A stretch of 64,000 bases of DNA from CAYFMH01 sp964344775. GTDB lineage: Bacteria > Patescibacteriota > Gracilibacteria > UBA4473. The translations under genes were made by a program, and so were the position numbers. Where the stretch lies: NCBI GenBank assembly GCA_964344775.1, contig CAYFOO010000001.1, forward strand, positions 1 to 64,000, written 5' to 3'. Under the pieces are notes generated by a model that was not told the DNA's origin, made no database searches, and saw only the letters and a list, made by a program, of their open reading frames with translations. Positions 54,873-63,211 of the stretch are shown here, one piece after another. Positions within the stretch are counted from its first letter, which is position 1. Each line of letters opens with the position of its first letter.

Positions 54873-54991
54873 TGTCATCCCCAACTCGATTGGGGATCTA
54901 TTTGTACGACTGTTCCAATAGATACCTGCTTTCCCCCTACGTAGTTTTGGGCAAAAAATCCCCAAACGGCGGACAGGTCTCAGGCATGACA
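54873..54991. repeat. Dispersed TGTCAT...ATGACA repeat, copy 2
   Basis: TGTCATCCCCAACTCGATTG at the start with an internal hairpin (CCCCAA/TTGGGG), ending AGGCATGACA. Related to 43402-43473. Confidence 0.65.
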
Positions 54992-55003
54992 ACAGTGATT
55001 TTC

Positions 55004-55045
55004 AATTCGTAATTCGTAATTTGTAATTGAAGATTGGTAATTGAA
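55004..55045. repeat. Heptamer array, class AATTCGT
   Basis: AATTCGT, AATTCGT, AATTTGT, AATTGAA, GATTGGT, AATTGAA, ending at the stop of the nucleotidyltransferase gene. Confidence 0.8.
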
Positions 55046-56086
55046 TCACTGCTCACTCTCATGCAACCTCGTCCCTCGCCGCACGAGCTTCCGGTTGAGA
55101 TCAAGTCCCTCGAAGTCACAACCCTCATCAATCACCGATTGCGAAATAATGCAGTTTTTTAATTTAACATTCGGATAAATGATCGAATCCTGAATCCGAC
55201 AATTTTGGATTTCTGAATCTTCCCCAATAAAAACCTTTCCAGAAAATTTATTCCCTTGATTTTGCCTGTCCGCCGTAGCCTTGGCGAAGGAGGAAGTTTT
55301 AAGTTTTGAGCTTTGAGCTAGTTTTAAATCCTCTTTTTGAAGTTTTCTATGTGCCTCCAGATACGTCTCAAAACTCCCCACATCAAACCACTCTCCTCCT
55401 ACTTTCACGGCTGATAATTTTTTTCCATGAGCTAAAAACTCGGTAAAAACTCCACCGAGAGAATCAGCCTCTTTCTGGGCAAAACTGTGCAAAATCGGCA
55501 ATAAATCTTTCCCAATCCCAAAGAATCCAGTCGAAACTAAGTTCGATTTCGGATTCTCCGGCTTCTCCTCAAACCTCTTAATTAAAAAATCTTTTCTATT
55601 TTGATTTTTTAATTCCGCATTTCGCATTCCGAAATCCGAAATCTCCACCACTCCAAACTTCCGTGCTTCATATAAATCCTCCACCTCTCGCACCGCCACC
55701 TTTCCCTCTTTTTCTGAACAAAAAAGTTGATCAATATGTAATTCTGGAAGGAGGTTGTCTCCGGCAATCACCACCAGATTCTCATCAATAGAAAAATATT
55801 TGATCGCCATCGAAAGAGCTCCCACCGCCCCCAGTTTCTCCTGGTCTGAGTGGGCATCCTCACAAAAAATTTCTACATTCTTTCGTCCTAATTTTTCTAG
55901 CTCTTTTTGGAAATCGGCTTCAAATCTTTTGTTTGTAAGCAAAATCACCTCCAGGTCAGCTGGAACCTTCTCGAGAATATGTGTCAAAATCGTCTGTCCA
56001 TCGAGAAGCAGGAGCGGCTTCGCTCGGTGCTCAGTCAGCGGCCACAACCGTGTCGCAAATCCGCCAGCTAAAATTAGGACTTTCAT
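55046..56086 (-). CDS. Sugar-1-phosphate nucleotidyltransferase
   Basis: 346 aa. N-terminal nucleotidyltransferase domain: MKVLILAGGFATRLWPLTEHRAKPLLLLDG (G-x-GTRL-like and PK motifs), VVIAGDNLLPEL with the metal-binding Asp, RFEEKPENPKSNLVSTGFFGI. A C-terminal left-handed beta-helix follows (about 275-345). Substrate is uncertain: mannose-1-P guanylyl or glucose-1-P thymidylyl transfer. Two repeat insertions are translated: DFGMRNAELKNQN (heptamers, in the loop before KRFEEKP) and SSKLKTSSFAKATADRQNQG (heptamers plus hairpin) in the interdomain linker. Confidence 0.88.
   Translation of the reverse strand: MKVLILAGGFATRLWPLTEHRAKPLLLLDGQTILTHILEKVPADLEVILLTNKRFEADFQKELEKLGRKNVEIFCEDAHSDQEKLGAVGALSMAIKYFSIDENLVVIAGDNLLPELHIDQLFCSEKEGKVAVREVEDLYEARKFGVVEISDFGMRNAELKNQNRKDFLIKRFEEKPENPKSNLVSTGFFGIGKDLLPILHSFAQKEADSLGGVFTEFLAHGKKLSAVKVGGEWFDVGSFETYLEAHRKLQKEDLKLAQSSKLKTSSFAKATADRQNQGNKFSGKVFIGEDSEIQNCRIQDSIIYPNVKLKNCIISQSVIDEGCDFEGLDLNRKLVRRGTRLHESEQ
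55269..55321. repeat. In-frame composite element encoding SSFAKATADR
   Basis: A TCCGCC...GGCGAAGG hairpin (55269-55290) followed by heptamers AAGTTTT, AAGTTTT, GAGCTTT, GAGCTAG (55294-55321). Its translated product resembles SSSAKATEDKG in rpsE. Confidence 0.82.
55611..55638. repeat. In-frame heptamer array, class CATTCCG
   Basis: AATTCCG, CATTTCG, CATTCCG, AAATCCG, translated on the minus strand as DFGMRNAE. Confidence 0.85.
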
Positions 56087-56131
56087 CTTCTCAACTTTAT
56101 AACAAAAACAAAAAAATACAAATCCTTAGAA

Positions 56132-56157
56132 AGAGACGCACCAATGGCGGCGTCTCT
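56132..56157. repeat. Palindrome AGAGACGC/GCGTCTCT
   Basis: Eight-bp arms, related to the hypF palindromes (AGACGCC) but between genes. Confidence 0.7.
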
Positions 56158-56182
56158 ACAAAATTTGTATTTTTTTTCTAAA

Positions 56183-56210
56183 AACTAAGAACTAAAAACT
56201 AACAACTAAA
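56183..56210. repeat. Heptamer array, class TTAGTTA (AACTAAG)
   Basis: AACTAAG, AACTAAA, AACTAAC, AACTAAA, ending at the stop of the thioredoxin-like gene. Confidence 0.8.
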
Positions 56211-56750
56211 CTACTTCCACTTAATCGAACAGCCCATACTCCCCTCCTGTTCCTCCTCCGGAACAGATCCTCCGGACAAAATAGTTTCCAAAGCTTCCGC
56301 CAAATCTCGCTTCGTCACCGCAGACGCATCATCCCAACTGTCATCAATCCTCCCGTGATAGACGAGTTTCCGATCCGGATCGTAGACAAAAATATCCGGT
56401 GTGCACACTGCTTGATATTCTTTTGCTACCACTTGAGATTCATCTCGCAGGTATGGAAACTTGATCGGCAGATTTTTCATGTTTTCAAAAGAATCATCCG
56501 GATAATTCACCGCATCATTGGGATTGATACCGATGAACTGTACCCCCCGATCTTTGAACGCTGCTGATAAATCATTAAGCCGATCGAGCACCGCTAACAC
56601 ATATGGACAGTGATTGCACATAAAAACCAAAACCAAAATCTTCGCCTCAGAAAAAGACTCCAGAGAATGATCCTGACCATCTATCCCGGGAAGATTGAAA
56701 TCATGAGCAGAAGTACCGAGCAAACCCTCTTTTGAATGTAATAAAACCAT
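56211..56750 (-). CDS. Thioredoxin-like/AhpC-TSA family protein
   Basis: 179 aa. Thioredoxin fold with a redox CxxC in VFMCNHCPYVLAVLDRL, preceded by DFNLPGIDGQDHSLESF and followed by the cis-Pro region AVCTPDIFVYDPDRKLVYHGRIDD. This is the one-domain redoxin type related to peroxiredoxins and to ResA-like proteins, without a signal peptide, so it should act in the cytosol. The family's substrate is not known. Confidence 0.87.
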   Translation of the reverse strand: MVLLHSKEGLLGTSAHDFNLPGIDGQDHSLESFSEAKILVLVFMCNHCPYVLAVLDRLNDLSAAFKDRGVQFIGINPNDAVNYPDDSFENMKNLPIKFPYLRDESQVVAKEYQAVCTPDIFVYDPDRKLVYHGRIDDSWDDASAVTKRDLAEALETILSGGSVPEEEQEGSMGCSIKWK

Positions 56751-56759
56751 CTTTTTTTA

Positions 56760-56794
56760 AATTACGAATTACGAATGACAAATTACAAATTCTT
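56760..56794. repeat. Left heptamer array flanking the four-helix-bundle gene
   Basis: AATTACG, AATTACG, AATGACA, AATTACA, AATTCTT; overlaps the last codons of the gene. It is an inverted copy of the array at 57158. Confidence 0.85.
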
Positions 56795-57133
56795 TTTAGA
56801 AGAAATCTGAATCTTGCTAATTATTTTACAAATTTCATTTACATCCTGCAAATGTTCATCGACTAATTTTTCCTCTAAAATTTTAGAGTCTTTGAGCAAC
56901 CTTAACCAAAATCTTGTTTCTCTCGCTTCTCGATAGGAAATAGAAATTTTTGCGATAAAATCTTTTTTGGATTGAGCTCCTTGAGCTTCTTCAATATTTG
57001 CTCCAATACTGGTTCCAGATTTCAAAAGCTGTTTAGACATTACATACTCCTTTTTTTCATTTACAAGATACTGATATAATTTGATTATTTTTAGAGCAAA
57101 AGCATAGCTTTTAGTTTGAATAATATTTTCCAT
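56783..57133 (-). CDS. Four-helix-bundle protein (23S rRNA IVS / Avd-like family)
   Basis: 116 aa. The family pattern is clear: YAFALKIIKLYQYLVNEKKEYVMSKQLLKSGTSIGANIEEAQGAQSKKDFIAKISISYREARETRFWLRLL. Such proteins are encoded in intervening sequences of 23S rRNA and as stand-alone genes; the Avd accessory protein of diversity-generating retroelements has the same fold. No rRNA and no reverse transcriptase are nearby. The gene sits tightly between two heptamer arrays in inverted orientation, like cargo of a small mobile unit. Confidence 0.9.
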   Translation of the reverse strand: MENIIQTKSYAFALKIIKLYQYLVNEKKEYVMSKQLLKSGTSIGANIEEAQGAQSKKDFIAKISISYREARETRFWLRLLKDSKILEEKLVDEHLQDVNEICKIISKIQISSKKNL

Positions 57134-57157
57134 AATTTGTAATTATTAATAATCCAA

Positions 57158-57192
57158 AACTTGTAATTCGTAATTTGTCACTTGTAATTGGC
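57158..57192. repeat. Right heptamer array flanking the four-helix-bundle gene
   Basis: ACTTGTA, ATTCGTA, ATTTGTC, ACTTGTA, ATTGGCT, in inverted orientation to 56760-56794; ends at the pyk stop. Confidence 0.85.
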
Positions 57193-58595
57193 TAGAATTC
57201 CCGAATCTGCAACGTCGGCACAAACTTCCCATCCACCATCGAATCTGCGGCCAACACAAATTTCTTCCCTTTCCAATCTGGATTTTTTTCGAGAAACTCC
57301 TCTTTTGCCCGAGCGATGGTTTTTTCTGGATCAGAAGAAAACTGAATCCGATAACTCATCACTCCCCAGAGGAGTTGCATCCGACGCCTAGTGGAAGGCA
57401 CATTAGTAAAAGCAAAAATCGGGACTTTCGGACGAAAACTAGAAACCAGGTTTGCCATGTATCCGCTCCGTGTAACAACCACAATTGCCAATACATCATT
57501 CAACGCCGCTGCCAATCGAGTAGAAATTTTGGCAAAAGCACCCCGATCAGAATCCACTGGTAGATCTCGAATCGGACGATCATTAATATATTCTTTTTCT
57601 GTTTCCTTGATAATTTCTGCCATAGTTTTGACGGCCTTGAGCGGATAAGCTCCTCCCGCTGTCTCACCGGACAACATCACTGCATCAGTCCGTTGAAAAA
57701 CCGCTGTGGAAACATCCGTCACCTCTGCTCGTGTCGGAATAGGGTTATAAATCATGGACTCCAACATGTGCGTAGCCACAATCACTGGTTTTTGGAAATG
57801 TTTGGTAGTATCAATAATCTCCCTCTGAAGGCGAGGCACCTGAGAAAAAGGAATTTCTGCTCCCAAATCCCCCCTTGCTACCATGATAGCATCTGCTGCC
57901 TCGCAAATAGTTCCCAAATGATTTGTAGCCTCAAAACTTTCGATCTTTGCTACTACATCCACGTGTGCTTTTTCTTTTTCGAGAAAATCTTTCAGTTCTT
58001 TTATTTCATCTGCTCTCCGCACAAAAGAAAGAGCGATGAAATCCACTCCCATCTCCACACCAAACTTAATATCTTTCCAATCTTTTTTGGTGATGGATGC
58101 CAGCGAAACATCTTTCATGGGGAGATTTAAATGCCGCCGAGAAGTTAGTTCTCCCCCGTCCAAAACTTCACAAACGATGTCTGTTTTTGTTTTTTTCTTC
58201 ACTTTCAAATTCATAACCCCGTTATCGACCAAAATCTTTTCACCTTTTTCTACATCATTGATAAACCCATCATAATTCACGGCCACTTTTTTGGTTTCTT
58301 TGGGATCAAACGGTGCCACCGTCAAAATTAATTCTTCTCCTTTTTTGAGTTGAAGTGGAACTTCTATGTCTCCGGTACGAATCTCCGGCCCCTTTGTGTC
58401 CATCATTATCGCCACATTGTGAACTAATTTCTTGTTCAATCTTTTGATCCGTTTTATTACTTCTCCATGCCATTCGTGTGTCCCGTGAGAGAAATTCAAA
58501 CGAAAAACATTGACCCCGGCCAGAGCCATCCTCTCGAGTGTTTCAAAATCTTCAGAAACCGGGCCGATCGTGGCTACAATTTTTGTGTGTTTCAT
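57192..58595 (-). CDS. pyk: Pyruvate kinase
   Basis: 467 aa. Converts PEP and ADP to pyruvate and ATP. Motifs: KIVATIGPVSEDFETLERMA, VFRLNFSHGTHEWH, MMDTKGPEIRTGDIE, VDFIALSFVRRADEI, VAKIESFEA (catalytic Lys), IMVARGDLGAEIPFSQVP and ATHMLESMIYNPIPTRAEVTDVS. The C-terminal regulatory domain is short (about 340-467). An ATP source for a fermentative cell. Confidence 0.97.
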   Translation of the reverse strand: MKHTKIVATIGPVSEDFETLERMALAGVNVFRLNFSHGTHEWHGEVIKRIKRLNKKLVHNVAIMMDTKGPEIRTGDIEVPLQLKKGEELILTVAPFDPKETKKVAVNYDGFINDVEKGEKILVDNGVMNLKVKKKTKTDIVCEVLDGGELTSRRHLNLPMKDVSLASITKKDWKDIKFGVEMGVDFIALSFVRRADEIKELKDFLEKEKAHVDVVAKIESFEATNHLGTICEAADAIMVARGDLGAEIPFSQVPRLQREIIDTTKHFQKPVIVATHMLESMIYNPIPTRAEVTDVSTAVFQRTDAVMLSGETAGGAYPLKAVKTMAEIIKETEKEYINDRPIRDLPVDSDRGAFAKISTRLAAALNDVLAIVVVTRSGYMANLVSSFRPKVPIFAFTNVPSTRRRMQLLWGVMSYRIQFSSDPEKTIARAKEEFLEKNPDWKGKKFVLAADSMVDGKFVPTLQIREF

Positions 58596-58644
58596 CCAGC
58601 TGATTATCCGGATTGGTGAAAATTTATCAAATTATTTGTTGTTT

Positions 58645-60348
58645 TTAAGCAGCTCTTTTTTCTTTCATTTCAGTGTCAATGCTTTTTACAGCATTTAATA
58701 CTTCCATGATAGATTCCGTGGTATCTCTTCTTTGAGTTTCCACATCAATTCCTTCGGTGGCTGCAGCAAGCTCTTCATGTCGGTACTGGGAGGGAATAGT
58801 TTCAATTCCCGCAGCTGCATTTGCTTTCGGAAACTTATGCGGATTTGCCGTCACAAGAGAAAGGATAGTCACATCGCGTGGGATTTTTCCATTAGCTAGC
58901 CCTGTTCTTATAGCTTTTATTCCAGCCGCTCCATGAGAGTCTGGCATTTTTGTTCCATTTGTTTTTTCATACACCTCTCTCATTGTATCAGCTGTTTCTT
59001 CATCATTTACTACTCCATCTGCATGGATAATAATACTTCGTAAGAATTCAAGCATTTTGTCGGTTACACCAAATTCTTTGATATCCACCCCCTCTTTCAT
59101 TTTCTTTTTATCCTTAAAAGCATTTTTTATGCCCACATGATCAATTTTTTTCTCTGGATCAGCTTTTCTGCGGGCATAGTCGAGCAACCGTTCCATATTA
59201 CTAGCGTAGGAAATATCCATAGATGGAGAAAGACTTGGGTCTACACCATCATATTGGAGTACCCCCTTGTTTATCAGGCCAGCCATAATGTCATTTTGAT
59301 TGGTAGCCAAAACAAACCCTTGTATCGAAGCTCCCATTTCCATGGCCGTAATTCCCGCCATGATGTGTCCGACATTTCCGGTGGGGACAGTGTAGACAAC
59401 CTTTTCTCCGGGTTGGATGATCTTATTTCTCATGGCCTTTCCGTAGGTATAGAAAAATTGGGTCATTTGCGGACCATAACGAAAAAAATTGATTGAATTG
59501 GCACTCCCTAAATTTAAATCTCTCAATATTTCTTCCATTTCATGAAGCTGATCTCCTGTTAAATTCTCCTTAATCTTTCCCTCTGAAATATCTTTTAGTA
59601 CTTCGGCCTCCCCCAATCTTCCGATTACGCCATCTCGAATCTCTTGAAGCATTTTTGAGATAGCCTGACATCGATCAAAATCCCCCTTTACCGCCAAACA
59701 CTGTACATTTTCATTTTGTTGATCGGCCTGGATCATTTGTTTTTCTTGTACTTCACTCACTCCTCCCTCTGGATAAAGTACCGTCACAGACACCCATTCT
59801 GCTCCTTCAAATGCTCGAGCAATCGCCACTCCTGTATCTCCAGAAGTAGCCACAATAATATTAATCGGGCGACCATGTTTTTCGCACCACCAATTGAGGA
59901 GTTTTCCCATGGCTCGTGCGGCAATATCTTTGAAGCTCGCGGTAGGCCCTCGATCCAACCAAGCCAAAAACACTTTCCCCGGATCATCGGCATCCAAAAT
60001 ATCTTCAAAAACCTGTGTAATATCCTCCAACGGAATATCAAAATTGTGTGCCTGCCGCATCATTTCCAGAAGGTCATCATCTGAAATATCTGCCCGTGGA
60101 ATAAATCGACGAAGAAGTAGGGTCGAAACCTGATGCATCTTAAGTTCTGGAAGTGTTTCTGCAAAAAATTCTTCTTCAAAAGGTGGAGGAAATCCGTCTG
60201 GAACAAAAAGTCCTCCATCTGGAGCAAGTCCTGCAGAAAGCGGTTGTTGCCAATCTGTTTTGTTTTCTTCCGCTTCGTCACGAGTACTTACAAATTCTAC
60301 TCCTATCCCATCAGGGGATTCTGCTAAAGTCGTATCAATAAAACTCAT
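58645..60348 (-). CDS. thrC: Threonine synthase
   Basis: 567 aa from ATG 60348, long form. Converts O-phosphohomoserine to threonine with PLP. PLP lysine in TASFKDIAARAMGKL; IIVATSGDTGVAIARAFEG binds the cofactor phosphate; VPTGNVGHIMAGITAMEMG is also conserved. The N-terminal domain (about 1-100, LAPDGGLFVPDGFP) is typical. thrA, thrB and homoserine genes are not in the window. It has no visible threonine leader peptide. Confidence 0.95.
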   Translation of the reverse strand: MSFIDTTLAESPDGIGVEFVSTRDEAEENKTDWQQPLSAGLAPDGGLFVPDGFPPPFEEEFFAETLPELKMHQVSTLLLRRFIPRADISDDDLLEMMRQAHNFDIPLEDITQVFEDILDADDPGKVFLAWLDRGPTASFKDIAARAMGKLLNWWCEKHGRPINIIVATSGDTGVAIARAFEGAEWVSVTVLYPEGGVSEVQEKQMIQADQQNENVQCLAVKGDFDRCQAISKMLQEIRDGVIGRLGEAEVLKDISEGKIKENLTGDQLHEMEEILRDLNLGSANSINFFRYGPQMTQFFYTYGKAMRNKIIQPGEKVVYTVPTGNVGHIMAGITAMEMGASIQGFVLATNQNDIMAGLINKGVLQYDGVDPSLSPSMDISYASNMERLLDYARRKADPEKKIDHVGIKNAFKDKKKMKEGVDIKEFGVTDKMLEFLRSIIIHADGVVNDEETADTMREVYEKTNGTKMPDSHGAAGIKAIRTGLANGKIPRDVTILSLVTANPHKFPKANAAAGIETIPSQYRHEELAAATEGIDVETQRRDTTESIMEVLNAVKSIDTEMKEKRAA

Positions 60349-60481
60349 AATCAAAAAAGTTAAAAAATAATTTTACTCTTTTTAATAAAATGCAAATCAA
60401 TGTCAAATATTTTTTCTTGTGTTTTATACTTCTTTTCGATATCTAAGGAGACATCTTTCATATTTTTTAACCCCAAAACCA

Positions 60482-61279
60482 ATGAAAAAATTATTAGCTC
60501 TGCTCCTCCTGGGAGCAATCAGCTTCTCTCCCCTCGCTGTCGCAGAAGATGACATGGATAACGACATCATGATGGAAGAAATAGAAGATGCTGATGAAGA
60601 ACTCGAAGATGAAGAAGAATCTATCGAAGCTGAAGAAGCAGATATCGAACAAATGGAAAAAGATCTCGAAGAACGAAAAGCTCGACTTGCTGAACGTCGA
60701 AAAAAAATGAAAGCCATGCGAGAAGAATGGGAATCTCTTTCCGCTGAAGAAAAACAAGAAAAGATTATGGAGTTTCGAAAAGATCATCCGCGATTTTTAC
60801 CGAAGAAAAGACGTCAAAAACGTGAACATTTCGAAGAAAAGCGTGAACAATTCCAAGAAAGATTTGAAGAACAAAAAGATGATATGCAAGAACGCATGGA
60901 AGAAAAAAAAGGAAGATTTCAAAATCGAATGAATGATCGTAGATCAAGATTTCAAAATCGATTTAGCAAAAAAAGAGATCGTTTCCAAAAAAAGATGGAA
61001 AAAACAAAGAGCAAACTCCAAGATCGAAGAGAACGAATGTCAAAAAGAACAAACCTATTCCAAAGAAAACAACCTAGCCGAAGCGAAAGACGAGCTGATC
61101 GAGCCAGAAGAGGTACCTACCGACCTTCTGAACAGGGCGACATCAGACAAGCACCAAGAAAATTCAGTCGAGCTCCTTACAATCGGTTTTCAAAAAAATC
61201 AAGAATGAAAAACGCTGGACGGGTAAATCGATATGGAATACGAAAAAGCACGGCCGTTCCTAGTTCTGAGGAAGAATAA
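60482..61279 (+). CDS. Secreted coiled-coil protein, 265 aa, hypothetical
   Basis: ATG 60482 is chosen because it starts a clean signal peptide (KKLLALLLLGAISFSPLAVAE). An acidic helix follows (about 22-70, MEEIEDADEELEDEEESIEAEE), then a long region of Arg, Lys, Gln and Phe in a repeating pattern (KREQFQERFEEQKDDM, RFQNRMNDRRSRFQNRF) and a basic tail. Charge changes from strongly negative to strongly positive along the chain. No enzyme motif. A terminator follows. It might be a wall or extracellular fibre component. Confidence 0.7.
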   Translation: MKKLLALLLLGAISFSPLAVAEDDMDNDIMMEEIEDADEELEDEEESIEAEEADIEQMEKDLEERKARLAERRKKMKAMREEWESLSAEEKQEKIMEFRKDHPRFLPKKRRQKREHFEEKREQFQERFEEQKDDMQERMEEKKGRFQNRMNDRRSRFQNRFSKKRDRFQKKMEKTKSKLQDRRERMSKRTNLFQRKQPSRSERRADRARRGTYRPSEQGDIRQAPRKFSRAPYNRFSKKSRMKNAGRVNRYGIRKSTAVPSSEEE

Positions 61280-61300
61280 ATTTTTGAAAAACTAAAAAGA

Positions 61301-61326
61301 AAAAGTGCCCACATGGGCACTTTTTT
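61301..61326 (+). terminator. Rho-independent terminator before leuC
   Basis: AAAAGTGCCC/GGGCAC plus TTTT around ACAT, ending TTTTTT; symmetric, so it could work on both strands. It separates the secreted coiled-coil gene from leuC. Confidence 0.88.
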
Positions 61327-61331
61327 AAAAT

Positions 61332-61359
61332 TTGATTTTTGCACTTTTTGAAATAGGAT
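61332..61359 (+). promoter_or_regulatory. Possible leuC promoter TTGATT-16-TAGGAT
   Basis: TTGATT (61332-61337) and TAGGAT (61354-61359). The ATG is at 61371, so the mRNA would be almost leaderless. Confidence 0.5.
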
Positions 61360-61370
61360 TCGCCCTGCTC

Positions 61371-62768
61371 ATGCCAAAAAACATCATCGACAAAATCTGG
61401 TCTTCGCATGTGGTGCATGCAGAAAAAGATGCTCCGGATATTCTTTTTATCGATCTACAACTTCTACACGAAGTGACCACTCCTCAAGCTTTTGATGTGT
61501 TGCGAAAACGAGGACTAAAATTCTTTGATCCAAAACGAAACTTTGCCACCATCGATCACTCCATCCCTACGGATGAAAATCGAAAAAACTATCCCGATGA
61601 AAAAGCTCGAGCACAGGTAGAACAACTGCGAAAAAATTGTGAAGAGTTTGGGATTCAGATTTTTGACACGGATTCTGGTCATCAGGGTATCGTACATGTG
61701 ATCGGACCAGAGCTAGGACTCACACAGCCCGGAAGGACCATTGTCTGTGGAGATTCTCATACTTCAACCCATGGAGCCTTCGGAGCTCTGGCATTTGGGA
61801 TTGGGACCACGCAGATCTCCCATGTGATGGCAACACAATCACTCCTGCTGGAGAAACCAAAAACGATGAAAGTGACCTTCATCGGAAATCCATCTGAACA
61901 TTTCACGGCCAAAGATGCAATCCTTGCTTTGATCAACAAAATCGGCATCCAAGGTGGTACCGAGCACGCGATTGAATTCTGTGGGGAGTATATTCGGAGT
62001 CTCTCGATGGAAGGCCGAATGACGATTTGTAATATGGCGATTGAATGCGGGGCGAAATCTGGACTCATCTCTCCAGATGAAACCACGTTTGACTATTTGA
62101 GAGAGCGAAAATTTGCCCCAAAAAACTTCGATGCGGCTGTTGAAAACTGGAAAAAACTCGCTTCTGATAAAAATGCTACGTACGACACGGAAGTAGAAAT
62201 CAACCTGGAAGGAATGAGGCCCATCGTCACTTGGGGAACGAATCCAGAACAATCCGTACAAATCAATGAAAATCTCCCCATTCCAGCAGAAATGGAAGAT
62301 TCGGCTAAAAAACTCGCGGCCGAAAAATCCTACGAATATGTACAGCTCAATCCGGGGGATAAAATTGCAGGAACCCCAATCGACTATGTCTTCATCGGAA
62401 GCTGTACGAATGGAAGAATCGAAGATATGCGAGAAGCCGCAGAAATCCTAAAAAATCACAAAGTACATCAAAATGTAAAATGCTTCATCGTGCCGGGATC
62501 AGAAGCAGTTCGAGCACAATGTGAAAAAGAAGGATTGAATAATATTTTTGACGAGTCAGGGGCAGACTTCCGGATGCCCGGGTGCTCGATGTGCCTCGCG
62601 ATGAATGGCGACTTCGTCCCGACAGGAAAAAGATGTGCTTCTACCTCAAACCGAAACTTCGTCGGACGACAAGGAACCGGCAGCTTTACCCACCTCATGT
62701 CCCCAAAAATGGCCGCCATCTGTGCGGTGACGGGAAAGATTACCGACCCGGAAGAATTTTTAAATTAG
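61371..62768 (+). CDS. leuC: 3-isopropylmalate dehydratase large subunit
   Basis: 465 aa from ATG 61371. Aconitase-family enzyme, second step of leucine synthesis. Iron-sulfur ligands: GSCTNGRIEDMREAAEIL and PGCSMCLAMNGD. Other motifs: VCGDSHTSTHGAFGALAFGIGTTQ and NMAIECGAKSGLISPDETTFDYL. The small subunit leuD is not next to it; the next two genes are unrelated and on the other strand. The stop overlaps the convergent gene by 4 nt. Confidence 0.96.
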   Translation: MPKNIIDKIWSSHVVHAEKDAPDILFIDLQLLHEVTTPQAFDVLRKRGLKFFDPKRNFATIDHSIPTDENRKNYPDEKARAQVEQLRKNCEEFGIQIFDTDSGHQGIVHVIGPELGLTQPGRTIVCGDSHTSTHGAFGALAFGIGTTQISHVMATQSLLLEKPKTMKVTFIGNPSEHFTAKDAILALINKIGIQGGTEHAIEFCGEYIRSLSMEGRMTICNMAIECGAKSGLISPDETTFDYLRERKFAPKNFDAAVENWKKLASDKNATYDTEVEINLEGMRPIVTWGTNPEQSVQINENLPIPAEMEDSAKKLAAEKSYEYVQLNPGDKIAGTPIDYVFIGSCTNGRIEDMREAAEILKNHKVHQNVKCFIVPGSEAVRAQCEKEGLNNIFDESGADFRMPGCSMCLAMNGDFVPTGKRCASTSNRNFVGRQGTGSFTHLMSPKMAAICAVTGKITDPEEFLN

Positions 62769-63205
62769 GTACTTCGGAAAATTCCCAATCCCAAAATTCC
62801 ATCAGTTGTACTTTTTTTAGCCTGTTCCGCTTCTTTACTCACACCAAGCTGTTTTTTAGCACGTTCTTGTTCATTTGCTCCTAATTCTGCTTCGGCTCTC
62901 TCAATTGCCTCTGCTACTTCCGCATCTCCTTCTTTTGTAAGTTCGACAAATTCGTTTACATCTCTAATTGCTGCTTCTTGAGTTTCTTTTCGGTCCCGGG
63001 CATAAGCAACTAATGAGGGAGTTGCTCTATCAAAAGTATTCCCTTCCTTTCCTTTTTTAGAATCAACCTTTTTCACCATTTCGCCATGGCTTTTTTGGGG
63101 CCTCATCATTGCCTCCAATTCTGCCCTTCCAATCCCAGCTTCCGCCCTTTTTTTATCTTTGTCTTTATTGGGAAATGCATCTGGTGAATCTTTACGAGCT
63201 ACCAT
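62765..63205 (-). CDS. Hypothetical helical protein, 146 aa
   Basis: Not recognised. Charged, probably helical throughout (AEAGIGRAELEAMMRPQKSHG, NEFVELTKEGDAEVAEAIERAEAEL). No signal or cysteines. It follows the 106-aa gene by 6 nt on the same strand, so the pair is probably one operon. Confidence 0.6.
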   Translation of the reverse strand: MVARKDSPDAFPNKDKDKKRAEAGIGRAELEAMMRPQKSHGEMVKKVDSKKGKEGNTFDRATPSLVAYARDRKETQEAAIRDVNEFVELTKEGDAEVAEAIERAEAELGANEQERAKKQLGVSKEAEQAKKSTTDGILGLGIFRST

Positions 63206-63211
63206 TTTAAA

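Noticed and set aside
60360..60461. 33-aa minus ORF upstream of thrC, considered as a threonine leader
   Set aside because: It has only one Thr codon, no terminator/antiterminator pair follows, and the region is simple AT-rich sequence.
61301..61370. leuC leader attenuator like that of leuA
   Set aside because: The hairpin is well placed as terminator of the upstream gene, and there is no Leu-rich ORF between it and leuC.
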